From: Candidatus Omnitrophota bacterium
Lineage (GTDB): Bacteria; Omnitrophota; Gorgyraeia; Gygaellales; Profunditerraquicolaceae
Reading direction: 5' to 3'
NCBI GenBank assembly: GCA_028710405.1
Contig: JAQTUD010000002.1
Location: forward strand, 1-48,735
Length of the DNA stretch: 48,735 bases
Made by a program: the position numbers and the translations under genes. The notes beneath the pieces are model-generated. The model was not told the origin of the DNA, searched no databases, and saw only the letters and a program-made list of their open reading frames with translations. Positions 32,007-39,530 of this stretch are shown here, one piece after another. The stretch's first letter is position 1, and each line of letters opens with the position of its first letter.

Positions 32007-34166
32007 ATGTCTAAGAGGATAGTATTTTTTAGCACAAAAGGCGGAGTAGGTAAAACTCTGATTGCCGCCAATCTGGCTGTTGATTTGGCCAAGAAAGAAG
32101 AGAAGCGCGTTTGTCTGGTTGATCTGGATACGCAGGCTGTGGGCGATATGGCGCGCTTGCTTAATCTAAAGCCAAAAAAATCAATGGCGGATTTGATTTA
32201 TCTGCTGAAGAAATATCCGCAACAACTCGACAAGAACGACTTTTTAGTAAACAACCCATCTTTAGGCGCTGATTTCCTGGAAGGAATCAATAAACCCCAA
32301 CAGTCTCCTCATCTTGACCCGGAAAAAATAAAAGATGTCTTCGCCTTGCTAGATAAGTCTTATGACTATCTTGTTATTGATGCCGGCAAGAGTTTTAGCG
32401 ATATCCTGATAAAGGTCATAAATGAGGCCAACCTTATACTTTTAGTGGTAACGCCGGATATATTGTCTATATACCAAACGGAATGGATCTTGGACGTATT
32501 ACAGAATTTACATATCCCATTGAGCATGATCAGGGTGGTGCTTAACAGGGCTGAATCTGTCTCAGGTATCAGCTGGCAGGAGGTCAGGGTAAGCCTTCCG
32601 GTCGATATTATAGCCAGGATCCCATCCGAAGGCAAAACCGTGGGTGACGCCCTTAATCGCAACGTACCCTTTGTATTAGAAAACCCCAGGGCAAGGATTT
32701 CTATAGCCCTGAATAATTTTGCTCATGAACTAGCCACCAACGACCAGTTATTCCTTGGCCAGGTCAGTGCTATAGAAGATCTCAAGTTAAAGGAAATACC
32801 GGTAGAAAAAACAGGCCAGACCTGGAAGAAGGAAGGCCTGGATGAAGAATTGGCTGAGCCGGAGCCGGCGGAGAAAACAGACGAGATCATCCTGCTTAAA
32901 AGCAGGATCCATAATCGTCTTATTGATGAATTAAACCTCAAGCGACTGGATTTAAAGGCATTCACAGACTCAAAAAAGACTAAGGATTTAAGGGATAAAG
33001 CGGAAAGAATGGTCACTAATTTCCTGGCCGAGGAAGCAGGGAGTTTTATCTCTGCTTCCGGGATCCGTAATAAATTGGTAAAAGAAATCCTGGATGAGGC
33101 GCTTGGTTTAGGCCCCTTAGAAGATCTCCTGGCCGACCCCGAAATTACCGATATTATGGTAAATAATAAAGACGAGGTCTTTGTAGAGAAACGCGGTAAG
33201 ATAGAATTAACCAGCAAGAAATTCATCTCTAATTCCCAGGTCAAGACGATCATTGAACGTATCATCGCCCCTATCGGCAGGAGGATAGATGAGTCTGTGC
33301 CGATGGTAGACGCGCGCTTAGCCGATGGTTCGCGCGTCAATGCCATTATCCCGCCTCTGGCCCTGACCGGACCGACGCTGACCATTAGAAAATTCCGTAA
33401 AGAGAGGTTCAAGACGGAAGAGTTGATCAGCATGGGGACTACCAATCAGGCGGTAGTTGATTTTATAAAGGCATGCGTATTATGCAGAAAGAATATAATC
33501 GTCTCCGGAGGCACCGGCAGCGGTAAGACGACAATTTTGAATATCCTTTCCGCATTCATCCCGGATAATGAACGTATTATTACCCTTGAAGATGCCGCGG
33601 AGTTAAAGTTAAGCCAAAGCCACTGGTTGAGATTGGAATCTCGGCCTCCTAATATTGAAGGCAGAGGCGCGGTCACTATCAGGGATCTCTTTAGAAATAC
33701 TTTGCGTATGCGGCCGGATAGAATTATTATCGGAGAGTGCCGTGGCGCTGAAACCCTGGATATGCTTCAGGCGATGAATACAGGCCACGATGGCTCTATG
33801 ACCACTATTCACGCCAACTCTACTCACGATGTCCTCTCCAGGCTTGATTCCATGATCCTTATGTCAGGGGTAGAATTGCCTGTAAGGGCCATACGTGAGA
33901 TGGTCGCCTCTGCCCTTGATATCATCGTCCATACCGCCAGATTGTCCGACGGCACCCGTAAGATAATCCAGGTGAGCGAATTAACAGGGATGAAAGACGA
34001 GACCCATATCGGGCTGGAAGATATCTTTGTCTTCAATCAAACAGGCATGGGCCCGGACCATAAGGTATTGGGGGACTTTCGGGCTACCGGCTATGTGCCT
34101 TCATTTGTTAATGAAATAAAGATAAAGGGCATAGCGCTTCCTGAAAACGTCTTTAAGTCTGCTTAA
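32007..34166 (+). CDS. cpaF: CpaE-CpaF fusion: ParA/MinD-like localiser joined to the Tad secretion ATPase
   Basis: 719 aa. Residues 1-~250: a MinD/ParA-type P-loop protein with deviant Walker A KGGVGKT (11-17), VCLVDLDTQ (36-44) and YLVIDAG (121-127), the TadZ/CpaE role (polar placement of the pilus); no receiver-like domain. Linker ~255-295. Residues ~296-719: full CpaF/TadA motor ATPase with Walker A GGTGSGKTT (501-509), RIITLEDAAELKL, Walker B DRIIIGECRG (571-580), and the His box GHDGSMTTIHA (593-603). In known tad loci these are two genes. No in-frame stop, and the joint is clean, so one polypeptide is expected. Downstream lies a REP-like palindrome. Confidence 0.93.
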   Translation: MSKRIVFFSTKGGVGKTLIAANLAVDLAKKEEKRVCLVDLDTQAVGDMARLLNLKPKKSMADLIYLLKKYPQQLDKNDFLVNNPSLGADFLEGINKPQQSPHLDPEKIKDVFALLDKSYDYLVIDAGKSFSDILIKVINEANLILLVVTPDILSIYQTEWILDVLQNLHIPLSMIRVVLNRAESVSGISWQEVRVSLPVDIIARIPSEGKTVGDALNRNVPFVLENPRARISIALNNFAHELATNDQLFLGQVSAIEDLKLKEIPVEKTGQTWKKEGLDEELAEPEPAEKTDEIILLKSRIHNRLIDELNLKRLDLKAFTDSKKTKDLRDKAERMVTNFLAEEAGSFISASGIRNKLVKEILDEALGLGPLEDLLADPEITDIMVNNKDEVFVEKRGKIELTSKKFISNSQVKTIIERIIAPIGRRIDESVPMVDARLADGSRVNAIIPPLALTGPTLTIRKFRKERFKTEELISMGTTNQAVVDFIKACVLCRKNIIVSGGTGSGKTTILNILSAFIPDNERIITLEDAAELKLSQSHWLRLESRPPNIEGRGAVTIRDLFRNTLRMRPDRIIIGECRGAETLDMLQAMNTGHDGSMTTIHANSTHDVLSRLDSMILMSGVELPVRAIREMVASALDIIVHTARLSDGTRKIIQVSELTGMKDETHIGLEDIFVFNQTGMGPDHKVLGDFRATGYVPSFVNEIKIKGIALPENVFKSA

Positions 34167-34184
34167 TTTTCTTTTCTTCCAGTA

Positions 34185-34243
34185 GGGGACACTTTCCCGA
34201 ATAAAACGGAAACTGTTTCCAATCCAATCGGGAAAGTGTCCCC
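34185..34243. repeat. REP-like palindromic element, copy B
   Basis: A 16-bp perfect inverted repeat, GGGGACACTTTCCCGA (34185-34200) against TCGGGAAAGTGTCCCC (34228-34243), with the smaller palindrome GGAAACTGTTTCC (34208-34220) between the arms. Related to copy A at 11598. It follows the cpaEF stop and could also act as a stem-loop at the mRNA 3' end. Confidence 0.8.
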
Positions 34244-34270
34244 AAGTATTTCTTAGAGGTCTCAATAAGA

Positions 34271-34612
34271 ATGCGGCTGATCAATAAAACCAAGAATACG
34301 GTTCTGGCCACAGAAGTTAAGATCGCCGGCACTATTTTCACCAGGCTTAAAGGATTATTAGGTAAAAAAGAACTGCCAAAAGGTGAAGCGCTGGTAATAA
34401 AATCTTGCAATTCTATACACACCTTCTTCATGCGTTTTCCCATAGATGTGCTTTTCGTAGATAAAGGAAATAGAGTGGTAGAAGTAATTTCTTCCCTGCC
34501 TACTTTTAGGATCTCCGCCATATATTTTAAGGCCTCTTTTGCTATTGAGCTACCTTCCGGAACTATTACTCCTGCTTCTGTTTCTAAAGGCGACATCCTC
34601 CTGATAGAATAA
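34271..34612 (+). CDS. DUF192 family protein
   Basis: 113 aa. The DUF192 pattern is clear: LINKTKNTVLATEVKIAGTI, RLKGLLGKKELPKGEALVI, CNSIHTFFMRFPIDVLFVD, and the terminal VSKGDILLIE. No signal peptide here, though many members are exported. Biochemical function of the family is not settled to my knowledge. Members often sit near tad/flp genes, as here. It starts 28 bases past the REP-like element. Confidence 0.88.
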   Translation: MRLINKTKNTVLATEVKIAGTIFTRLKGLLGKKELPKGEALVIKSCNSIHTFFMRFPIDVLFVDKGNRVVEVISSLPTFRISAIYFKASFAIELPSGTITPASVSKGDILLIE

Positions 34613-34632
34613 CCCAGATTAAAAACATAATA

Positions 34633-34697
34633 TAAATGTCCAATCTGAAAAGCTTGACATAGAAGATAGGATATGTTATATTTTAAATGTCCAATCT
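34633..34697 (+). promoter_or_regulatory. Promoter flanked by 14-bp direct repeats (likely operator pair) for the HTH/transposase-like gene
   Basis: TTGACA (34654-34659), 17 bp, TATATT (34677-34682). Identical direct repeats TAAATGTCCAATCT lie at 34633-34646 and 34684-34697, start-to-start 51 bp, about five helical turns. One copy is 7 bp upstream of the -35 box; the other covers the predicted start site. The upstream copy also pairs imperfectly with AGATT..ACAT at 34616-34629. The layout suits repression by looping, perhaps by the HTH protein encoded next. Confidence 0.75.
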
Positions 34698-34708
34698 AAA
34701 GGTAGAAT

Positions 34709-36241
34709 ATGGGTATTATCCATAAATTAAAGCCAGAAATCAAAGATTTTATATTAGAGCAGAAAAAGACTAATTCCAGGATTAGTTGCCGCAAGCTTTC
34801 CGGTTTACTTCAGAAAAAATATCAGATTAAACTCTCCAAATCCAGCATTAATGCCATATTTAAAAACACAGGCCTGAGTATGCCTGTAGGCAGGAGAAAG
34901 AGGCTTAGCAGTAGCAAGCCGGTCAAAGAAACGCTATTACAGAGCCCTTTGCCAGCAACTCCGGAAGCGCCAAGCCAAGAGAGATCCTCTGGTATTATAA
35001 TCCTGAAAGCAGTGGATTATTTATTAGGAGGTAGCCAGAGATTCAGCGAAATAATCCAGAGAAAAATAGGCACTGACCAGAAAGATATTCTATCCCAGAT
35101 AGAGCGGATTATTTACGGGGCGTTATATATGTCCAAAGAGGAAGAAACAAAGAGCAGTTTATCTTATCTTAATGAATTTCAATATGTTACAGAAATAAAA
35201 TCTGATATGGCTTTACAATTCTCCAACGTGTTCCGTGAGACACGTAACATAAAAGTGGATTTATCAGAGAATGAGGTTTTATATTTAGATGCCCGATTAC
35301 ATACTATTTGGTCTACGCCATATACCCCATATGATTTTGATGTAACTACTTCTAATATAAGTAGTTATATACATAAGCATCTCCAGGAGAATGTTTTTTT
35401 ATTGGGTATGGCGCCGGTTAATGATATTCCGGGAAAGGATTTTTTTGATTTTATTAATGGCCTTTATGGCCAGGAGAAGAGTATATTAAAATTTACCCTT
35501 TGTGGTAATAATTTTGAGGAACTGGAGGTTATTACTCCACCCGTAGATCAAAGATGCTATTGTGTATTTGGGGCCTGGCCCTGGCAGTTTAGGGAATACC
35601 GTAAAGTAAATAAAATCGGAGAATTTAATCCTTTTTATTTTTCCGGCCTGAAGAAGTATTATTATATTGCGCAGGTAGAGATTGAGTTATTGCAACCGAT
35701 TGAACAACAAAGAGTTACATTAATAGGTGTAGCCTTGAAGACAGCCCTGGCGGAGAAGGCGCGCCTGCTTATCCTGACCAATCTTCCTGCCGAATCAGTT
35801 TCTTATGAGAAACTAGCGGATGATTATCTTAACCGTTGGCCTAACCTTGAAGAGGGGTTTGAAGATTTTAACCGTAAAATCGAACTTTTTACCTACACTG
35901 CCGGTCTCAAAAGCTCTTTTTTACCGCCCAAAATTAATCTTAATAAAGCCGTCTCCTGCGATGTCAAAGATCTCCTTGCTGTCTACTCCCATGCCCTGGA
36001 TCTATACCTAAAGTGTTATTTTGCCCCGACACAACTCCAGAAAGATGATTCTCCGTCGATGAAAGAGTGTTTTTACGGCTTAGAAGCCATCCCGAAGAAG
36101 GAGAAAAATAATACTTTTATTACCTTTTCCCCTCCTGCCGGATATCCTTTCCCGCAGGAACTGGCTTATCTGTGCCGTAGGCTCAATGAAAGAGAGCTCT
36201 TCCTACCGGATAAGACCCGCCTGCGCTTCTGTGTTATTTAG
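34709..36241 (+). CDS. HTH protein with a transposase-like body, inside the tad locus
   Basis: 510 aa. N-terminal ~70 residues look like a homeodomain-type HTH used by transposases (SRISCRKLSGLLQKKYQIKLSKSSINAIFKNTGL), then a basic/Pro linker. The body has blocks reminiscent of IS4-like DDE transposases: YLDARLHTIWSTPY (~190-203), KARLLILTNLPAESVSYEKL (~347) and YLNRWPNLEEGFEDFNRKI (~371), comparable to the Y..RW.IE..F.DLK element. No terminal inverted repeats frame it. It has its own strong promoter with paired operator-like repeats, and the pilin riboswitch follows. A domesticated transposase acting as regulator is possible; family not certain. Confidence 0.6.
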   Translation: MGIIHKLKPEIKDFILEQKKTNSRISCRKLSGLLQKKYQIKLSKSSINAIFKNTGLSMPVGRRKRLSSSKPVKETLLQSPLPATPEAPSQERSSGIIILKAVDYLLGGSQRFSEIIQRKIGTDQKDILSQIERIIYGALYMSKEEETKSSLSYLNEFQYVTEIKSDMALQFSNVFRETRNIKVDLSENEVLYLDARLHTIWSTPYTPYDFDVTTSNISSYIHKHLQENVFLLGMAPVNDIPGKDFFDFINGLYGQEKSILKFTLCGNNFEELEVITPPVDQRCYCVFGAWPWQFREYRKVNKIGEFNPFYFSGLKKYYYIAQVEIELLQPIEQQRVTLIGVALKTALAEKARLLILTNLPAESVSYEKLADDYLNRWPNLEEGFEDFNRKIELFTYTAGLKSSFLPPKINLNKAVSCDVKDLLAVYSHALDLYLKCYFAPTQLQKDDSPSMKECFYGLEAIPKKEKNNTFITFSPPAGYPFPQELAYLCRRLNERELFLPDKTRLRFCVI

Positions 36242-36271
36242 AAAACGCTTTCCTATTAGGTAGAGATTTCC

Positions 36272-36300
36272 TTGACGCCACTATATATAAATGTTATATT
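36272..36300 (+). promoter_or_regulatory. Promoter of the pilin/riboswitch transcript
   Basis: TTGACG (36272-36277), 17 bp, TATATT (36295-36300); predicted start near 36307. The -10 region ATGTTATATTTTAA (36291-36304) is identical to that of the HTH gene promoter (34673-34686). Confidence 0.85.
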
Positions 36301-36329
36301 TTAATTGCGATTAGAAGGCGGCATCGAAA

Positions 36330-36450
36330 GAGCAAGGCGGGGATGGAGGTCTCTGCTGCGCAAAGCCACGGGATGCGCTCGCCAGAACATTTTAGGTTTT
36401 TTAATTTTTGCTTCCATGGGTCTGGAGCGAGGACATTAGCCGGGTTACCG
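36330..36450 (+). promoter_or_regulatory. c-di-GMP-I / GEMM-I class riboswitch, A20 variant (candidate cyclic AMP-GMP specificity)
   Basis: Leader of the pilin operon. Conserved pieces occur in the family's order: AGCAA (36331-36335), P2 hairpin GGCGGGGA/TCTCTGCT (36336-36343 with 36350-36357), the junction GCGCAAAGCCACGGG (36358-36372), a long P3 (CTCGCCAGA, 36378-36386, against TCTGGAGCGAG, 36421-36431), then TAGCCGGGTTACCG (36437-36450). The base aligned with G20 of the Vibrio Vc2 aptamer is A (36331), the change linked in Geobacter-type GEMM-Ib to 3',3'-cGAMP recognition. The P2 loop is not a GNRA tetraloop. Its 3' side is also the first arm of a terminator, so ligand binding should switch expression on. 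Ligand identity is inferred. Confidence 0.85.
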
Positions 36451-36485
36451 AAAGCCGACAGGATTTTTGGTAATCCGGCTTTTTG
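36439..36485 (+). terminator. Riboswitch-controlled intrinsic terminator
   Basis: GCCGGGTTACC (36439-36449) pairs with GGTAATCCGGC (36469-36479), followed by TTTTT. The 5' arm is part of the aptamer core, making aptamer and terminator mutually exclusive. Confidence 0.88.
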
Positions 36486-36537
36486 TTAAAAAAATTTTTA
36501 ATGACTTTAATAAAGTGCTTAAGAGGAGGTGAAAAAA

Positions 36538-36711
36538 ATGTTACGCAAAAAGGGCCAGTCAACACTGGAATACGTGTTAGTTCTAACCGCGATCATCGCG
36601 GCAGTAATTGTGGCGGCAACTAAGTTTGTCAAACCTAGGGTGGAAGGTTCGTTGGACCATGTTTCCCAGGAGATGGAGGACCAGGTAGGGAGAATTCAAT
36701 TTGGAAAGTAA
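36538..36711 (+). CDS. Class III signal-peptide pilin 1 (first gene under the riboswitch)
   Basis: 57 aa from ATG 36538, placed 7 bases after AGGAGGT; an in-frame GTG at 36529 would overlap that site. Leader MLRKKG, processing motif KKGQSTLEY, then a hydrophobic helix (VLVLTAIIAAVIVAATKF) and a short amphipathic tail. The Q-S-x-x-E pattern is the class III (archaellin-like) or Flp prepilin type, cleaved before or after the Gln by a dedicated peptidase not present in this window. Shortest of the riboswitch-proximal pilins, and so a good candidate for the major subunit. Confidence 0.9.
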   Translation: MLRKKGQSTLEYVLVLTAIIAAVIVAATKFVKPRVEGSLDHVSQEMEDQVGRIQFGK

Positions 36712-36724
36712 GGAGGTGATTTTG

Positions 36725-37066
36725 ATGTTAGGCAGATTAGGCAAAAAGGCGCAGAGTACTGCTGAATACGCAATCATTATCGCTTTGGTTATAGCCGCGG
36801 TAGTGGCGATGCAGGTTTATGTGAGAAGGGGCATACAGGGTAGAGTCAGAGATGTGGTTGATCATACCGGTGCCGGTGGCGATGTTGGCGGAGAGAATCT
36901 TTCTTTTAGCAGCGGCCAATATGAGCCTTATTATAATCAAACAACGGGTTCAACCTCCCAGAAATCACAGAATACGGAGAGCGTAGACGGCACATCCAGG
37001 AGTTCTACTACTTCTGTTGATGCTACCAGGGAACAGACAACGGGTTGGTTTGGTTCTGAAGAATAA
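36725..37066 (+). CDS. Class III signal-peptide pilin 2
   Basis: 113 aa from ATG 36725, preceded by AAGGAGGTG. Leader and motif GKKAQSTAEYAIIIAL, helix ending MQVYVRRGIQGRVRDVV, a block shared with pilins 3, 6 and 7. The tail (~60 residues) is rich in Ser, Thr, Gln and Gly (SSGQYEPYYNQTTGSTSQKS), probably extended and surface-exposed. It follows pilin 1 by 13 bases. Confidence 0.88.
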   Translation: MLGRLGKKAQSTAEYAIIIALVIAAVVAMQVYVRRGIQGRVRDVVDHTGAGGDVGGENLSFSSGQYEPYYNQTTGSTSQKSQNTESVDGTSRSSTTSVDATREQTTGWFGSEE

Positions 37067-37091
37067 GTTTTTTAAAAGGAGGTGAAAAAGA

Positions 37092-37403
37092 ATGTTTATA
37101 CGTCTGAACAAAAAGGGGCAAGGCACGCTTGAATACGGAGTAATTATTGCCGTAGTAGTCGCGGGGTTAATTTTTATGCAGACCTATGTAAAGCAGGGAG
37201 TACAGGGGAAACTAAAGCAATCCGCAGATGAAATAGGAGAGCAGTATTCGGAGCATTCGACGGGAACAATAACCACGATCAGCAACGTAAATACCGAAGA
37301 GAATACGACCGGCGGGGATAGGCCTGTTACTACTAGTTCCAGCACTCAACATCAGACCCGCAGCTCTACCGAGAATATAACCGTCTCTGATCAGGAGGAG
37401 TAA
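37092..37403 (+). CDS. Class III signal-peptide pilin 3
   Basis: 103 aa. Preceded by AAAAGGAGGTG. Motif NKKGQGTLEYGVIIAVV, helix ending MQTYVKQGVQGKLKQSAD, then a Thr/Ser-rich tail (TGTITTISNVNTEEN, TTSSSTQHQTRSST) that resembles pilin 2's in composition but not in sequence. Confidence 0.88.
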   Translation: MFIRLNKKGQGTLEYGVIIAVVVAGLIFMQTYVKQGVQGKLKQSADEIGEQYSEHSTGTITTISNVNTEENTTGGDRPVTTSSSTQHQTRSSTENITVSDQEE

Positions 37404-37437
37404 GCCAGGTAAGTATGCATCGACAGGAGGATAAAAA

Positions 37438-38283
37438 ATGATTTTGATTATTGCTCTTTTGTTTTCAGCCTCTTTGCTGCTTTTGGGGATGGCCCTGGCA
37501 CCTTCTTTAGTCGATAAAGCAAGGCAGTGGCAGAAGAAGAAAGAGGTGTTCTTGGAGAAGGAGCTCGACAAGACTTTTTACAGCAAGAGCCCGAAAGAGC
37601 TCTTAAGGCTTTACTTCATTCTGCCTCCTGTCTTCGGCGTCGTTGTTTTCCTTCTCCTGAATTCCGCGATTTTAGCGGCGGCAGGGGCAGTCTTGGGGTT
37701 ATTTGTCCCTACCATAATCCTGCGGATAAGGGACAGCCGGCACAAGCAGAAATTTAATACCCAGCTTTTAGACGCTATCATGATCTTGGCCAGTTGCCTT
37801 AAGGGAGGGCTCTCTTTATTGCAGGCCCTGGAAATATTAATAGAAGAGATCCCCGCACCGATGAGCCAGGAGATGGGCCTGGTAGTCAGGGAGAACAAGA
37901 TGGGGGTGCCTTTAGAGGAGAGCCTGGTGCATTTAAATGAAAGGATAGGATCTGAAGAGCTGGGGTTAGTAATAAACTCTATACTGGTTGCGCGCGAGAC
38001 CGGGGGCGACCTGACCAAGGTATTAAGCCGGCTTACCACAACTATCCGCGATAACCGTAAATTAACGGATAGCATTAAGACGCTGACTATGCAGGGAAAG
38101 ATGCAGGGCATTATCATGTCTTTCCTGCCTTTTGGTTTTATCTGGTGGGTGGTGACATTCAACCGCGAGCATTTTGATATCATGCTTAATACCGAAAAAG
38201 GGAGGATGCTCCTTTTCGTGGCGGTGGTCTTGCAGATTATAGGTATGTTTTTGATTAAAAAATTTAGTACCATAAAATTGTAA
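37438..38283 (+). CDS. tadB: Tad inner-membrane platform protein TadB
   Basis: 281 aa type II secretion F-domain protein. N-terminal helix, a pair of helices (RLYFILPPVFGVVVFLLLNS, AGAVLGLFVPTIILRI), cytoplasmic F domain (LLDAIMILASCLKGGLSLLQALEIL, RENKMGVPLEESLVHLNERIG region, ILVARETGGDLTKVL) and C-terminal helices. Forms the platform with TadC on which the CpaF motor acts. Good ribosome-binding site GACAGGAGG. It is separated from the motor gene by the HTH gene and pilins. Confidence 0.93.
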   Translation: MILIIALLFSASLLLLGMALAPSLVDKARQWQKKKEVFLEKELDKTFYSKSPKELLRLYFILPPVFGVVVFLLLNSAILAAAGAVLGLFVPTIILRIRDSRHKQKFNTQLLDAIMILASCLKGGLSLLQALEILIEEIPAPMSQEMGLVVRENKMGVPLEESLVHLNERIGSEELGLVINSILVARETGGDLTKVLSRLTTTIRDNRKLTDSIKTLTMQGKMQGIIMSFLPFGFIWWVVTFNREHFDIMLNTEKGRMLLFVAVVLQIIGMFLIKKFSTIKL

Positions 38284-38293
38284 GGAGAAGATA

Positions 38294-39154
38294 ATGGTCC
38301 TTATTTATCTGCTTATAATAATAGGAATAATGGCTGTCCTGGCGGGGCTTTTGGGTATGCCTTCATTCTCGAGCCCGAGAATGAATTTTACTCCGAAACA
38401 GAATCAAAGCCGCGCGCCCAAAGCACTCTTGAGCCAGGCGCTTGGCCTAAGTTTTCCTTTCAGCAAACTTTTCCTGGAGAACACAAAATTATCCGCGAAA
38501 ATGAAAAATCGGCTTGATTCCGCGCATGTCGGGCTCACCCCCGCGGCATTTTTTAACCTGAAGTTGATACTGGCGGTAGTGTTAAACATCGCGGCTTTTT
38601 TTACCCTGCAGAAGATAGATCCCGTCGTTATTATCTTCTGCCTTTTCTTTGGGTATATGGTTCCGGATATCTGGCTGAACAGGAAGGTCCAGGAACGCAA
38701 GGAAAAAATCGTAAAAACAATGCCTGAAACAGTAGACCTTTTGGGCCTCTGCGTAGAGGCGGGACTGGATTTTGCTTCGGCAGTGAAGTGGGTCATAGAA
38801 AAAACTCCGCACAACCCTATGGTGGAAGAGCTGGCTTTTGTCCTGGAAGAGATCCGCTGGGGAAAACCTCGTACCCAGGCATTAAAAGATATGTCCACAA
38901 GGTTACAGGTTTCGGAGATAACTTCTTTTGTGCAGACTTTGGTGTTGGCAGAGCGCATGGGGACCCCGGTTTCTGAGGCATTCGCCATACTTTCTGAAGA
39001 TACGCGCCTGCAGCGTTACCACCGTGGAGAGAGGATCGCGATGAAGGCGCCCTTAAAAATCCTCATTCCCCTGATATTCTTTATCCTGCCGGTGATCGCT
39101 ATTGTTATCGGCGGGCCGATATTCTTGCAGTTTATGGATAAGAAGATGTTTTAA
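38294..39154 (+). CDS. tadC: Tad inner-membrane platform protein TadC
   Basis: 286 aa, second F-domain protein. Helices at the N-terminus (LLIIIGIMAVLAGLLGM) and around 90-135, F domain with MPETVDLLGLCVEAGLDFASAVKWV and VLAERMGTPVSEAFAILSED, and C-terminal helix LIPLIFFILPVIAIVIGG. It pairs with TadB. Preceded by TAAGGAGAAG; the next pilin ATG follows 2 bases after the stop. Confidence 0.93.
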   Translation: MVLIYLLIIIGIMAVLAGLLGMPSFSSPRMNFTPKQNQSRAPKALLSQALGLSFPFSKLFLENTKLSAKMKNRLDSAHVGLTPAAFFNLKLILAVVLNIAAFFTLQKIDPVVIIFCLFFGYMVPDIWLNRKVQERKEKIVKTMPETVDLLGLCVEAGLDFASAVKWVIEKTPHNPMVEELAFVLEEIRWGKPRTQALKDMSTRLQVSEITSFVQTLVLAERMGTPVSEAFAILSEDTRLQRYHRGERIAMKAPLKILIPLIFFILPVIAIVIGGPIFLQFMDKKMF

Positions 39155-39156
39155 AT

Positions 39157-39339
39157 ATGGCGGGCGATAACATGAAAAAAACATTTATGAGAGGACAGTC
39201 CATTGCGGAATATTTCATCGTTATGAGCGTGGTCCTGGCGGCAATACTGGCCCTGGGTTTTGTCGGCCGCATGCGCAATACTTTTGGTGAATATTTTACG
39301 GATGCCGCCAGCGTAATGACCAAAGAGACAGAGCCTTAA
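39157..39339 (+). CDS. Class III signal-peptide pilin 4
   Basis: 60 aa from ATG 39157, or 55 aa from ATG 39172 (MKKTFMRGQ); neither has a clear ribosome-binding site, and the first is closer to the tadC stop. Motif MRGQSIAEYFIVMSVVLAA, a helix and a short tail. It lacks the MQxYVKRG block. Likely a minor pilin. Confidence 0.85.
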   Translation: MAGDNMKKTFMRGQSIAEYFIVMSVVLAAILALGFVGRMRNTFGEYFTDAASVMTKETEP

Positions 39340-39348
39340 GAGGGACAT

Positions 39349-39513
39349 ATGTTAAAATTCTTTTATAGCAAACGGGCGCAGAATTTCTTAGAGTATACGG
39401 TATTAATCGCCGTAGTCTCGGCGGCGTTATTGGCGATGAGCCAATATATCCAGCGGGCAGTAAACGCGCGCTTCAGACAAGTGCAGGTAGAATTGGATGA
39501 GTCCAAAAGGTAA
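39349..39513 (+). CDS. Class III signal-peptide pilin 5, 54 aa
   Basis: Short ORF starting ATGTTAAAATTC after AAGAGGG. Leader MLKFFYSKRAQ, motif KRAQNFLEYTVLIAVVSAA, helix ending MSQYIQRAVNARFRQVQ, then a brief charged tail (VELDESKR). Its helix end aligns with the MQxYVKRGxQGKIR block of the other pilins (Y, R and spacing kept), so it is a real member of the set despite its size. Confidence 0.85.
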   Translation: MLKFFYSKRAQNFLEYTVLIAVVSAALLAMSQYIQRAVNARFRQVQVELDESKR

Positions 39514-39530
39514 CTAAAGGAGCCCTCAAG

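Noticed and set aside
32723-33445. 240-aa minus-strand open frame inside the CpaE-CpaF gene
   Set aside because: Ser-rich shadow frame; the plus strand carries readable ATPase motifs over the same bases.
34709-36241. Intact insertion sequence
   Set aside because: No terminal inverted repeats or target-site duplication were seen around the gene, and its promoter has operator-like repeats; called transposase-like instead.
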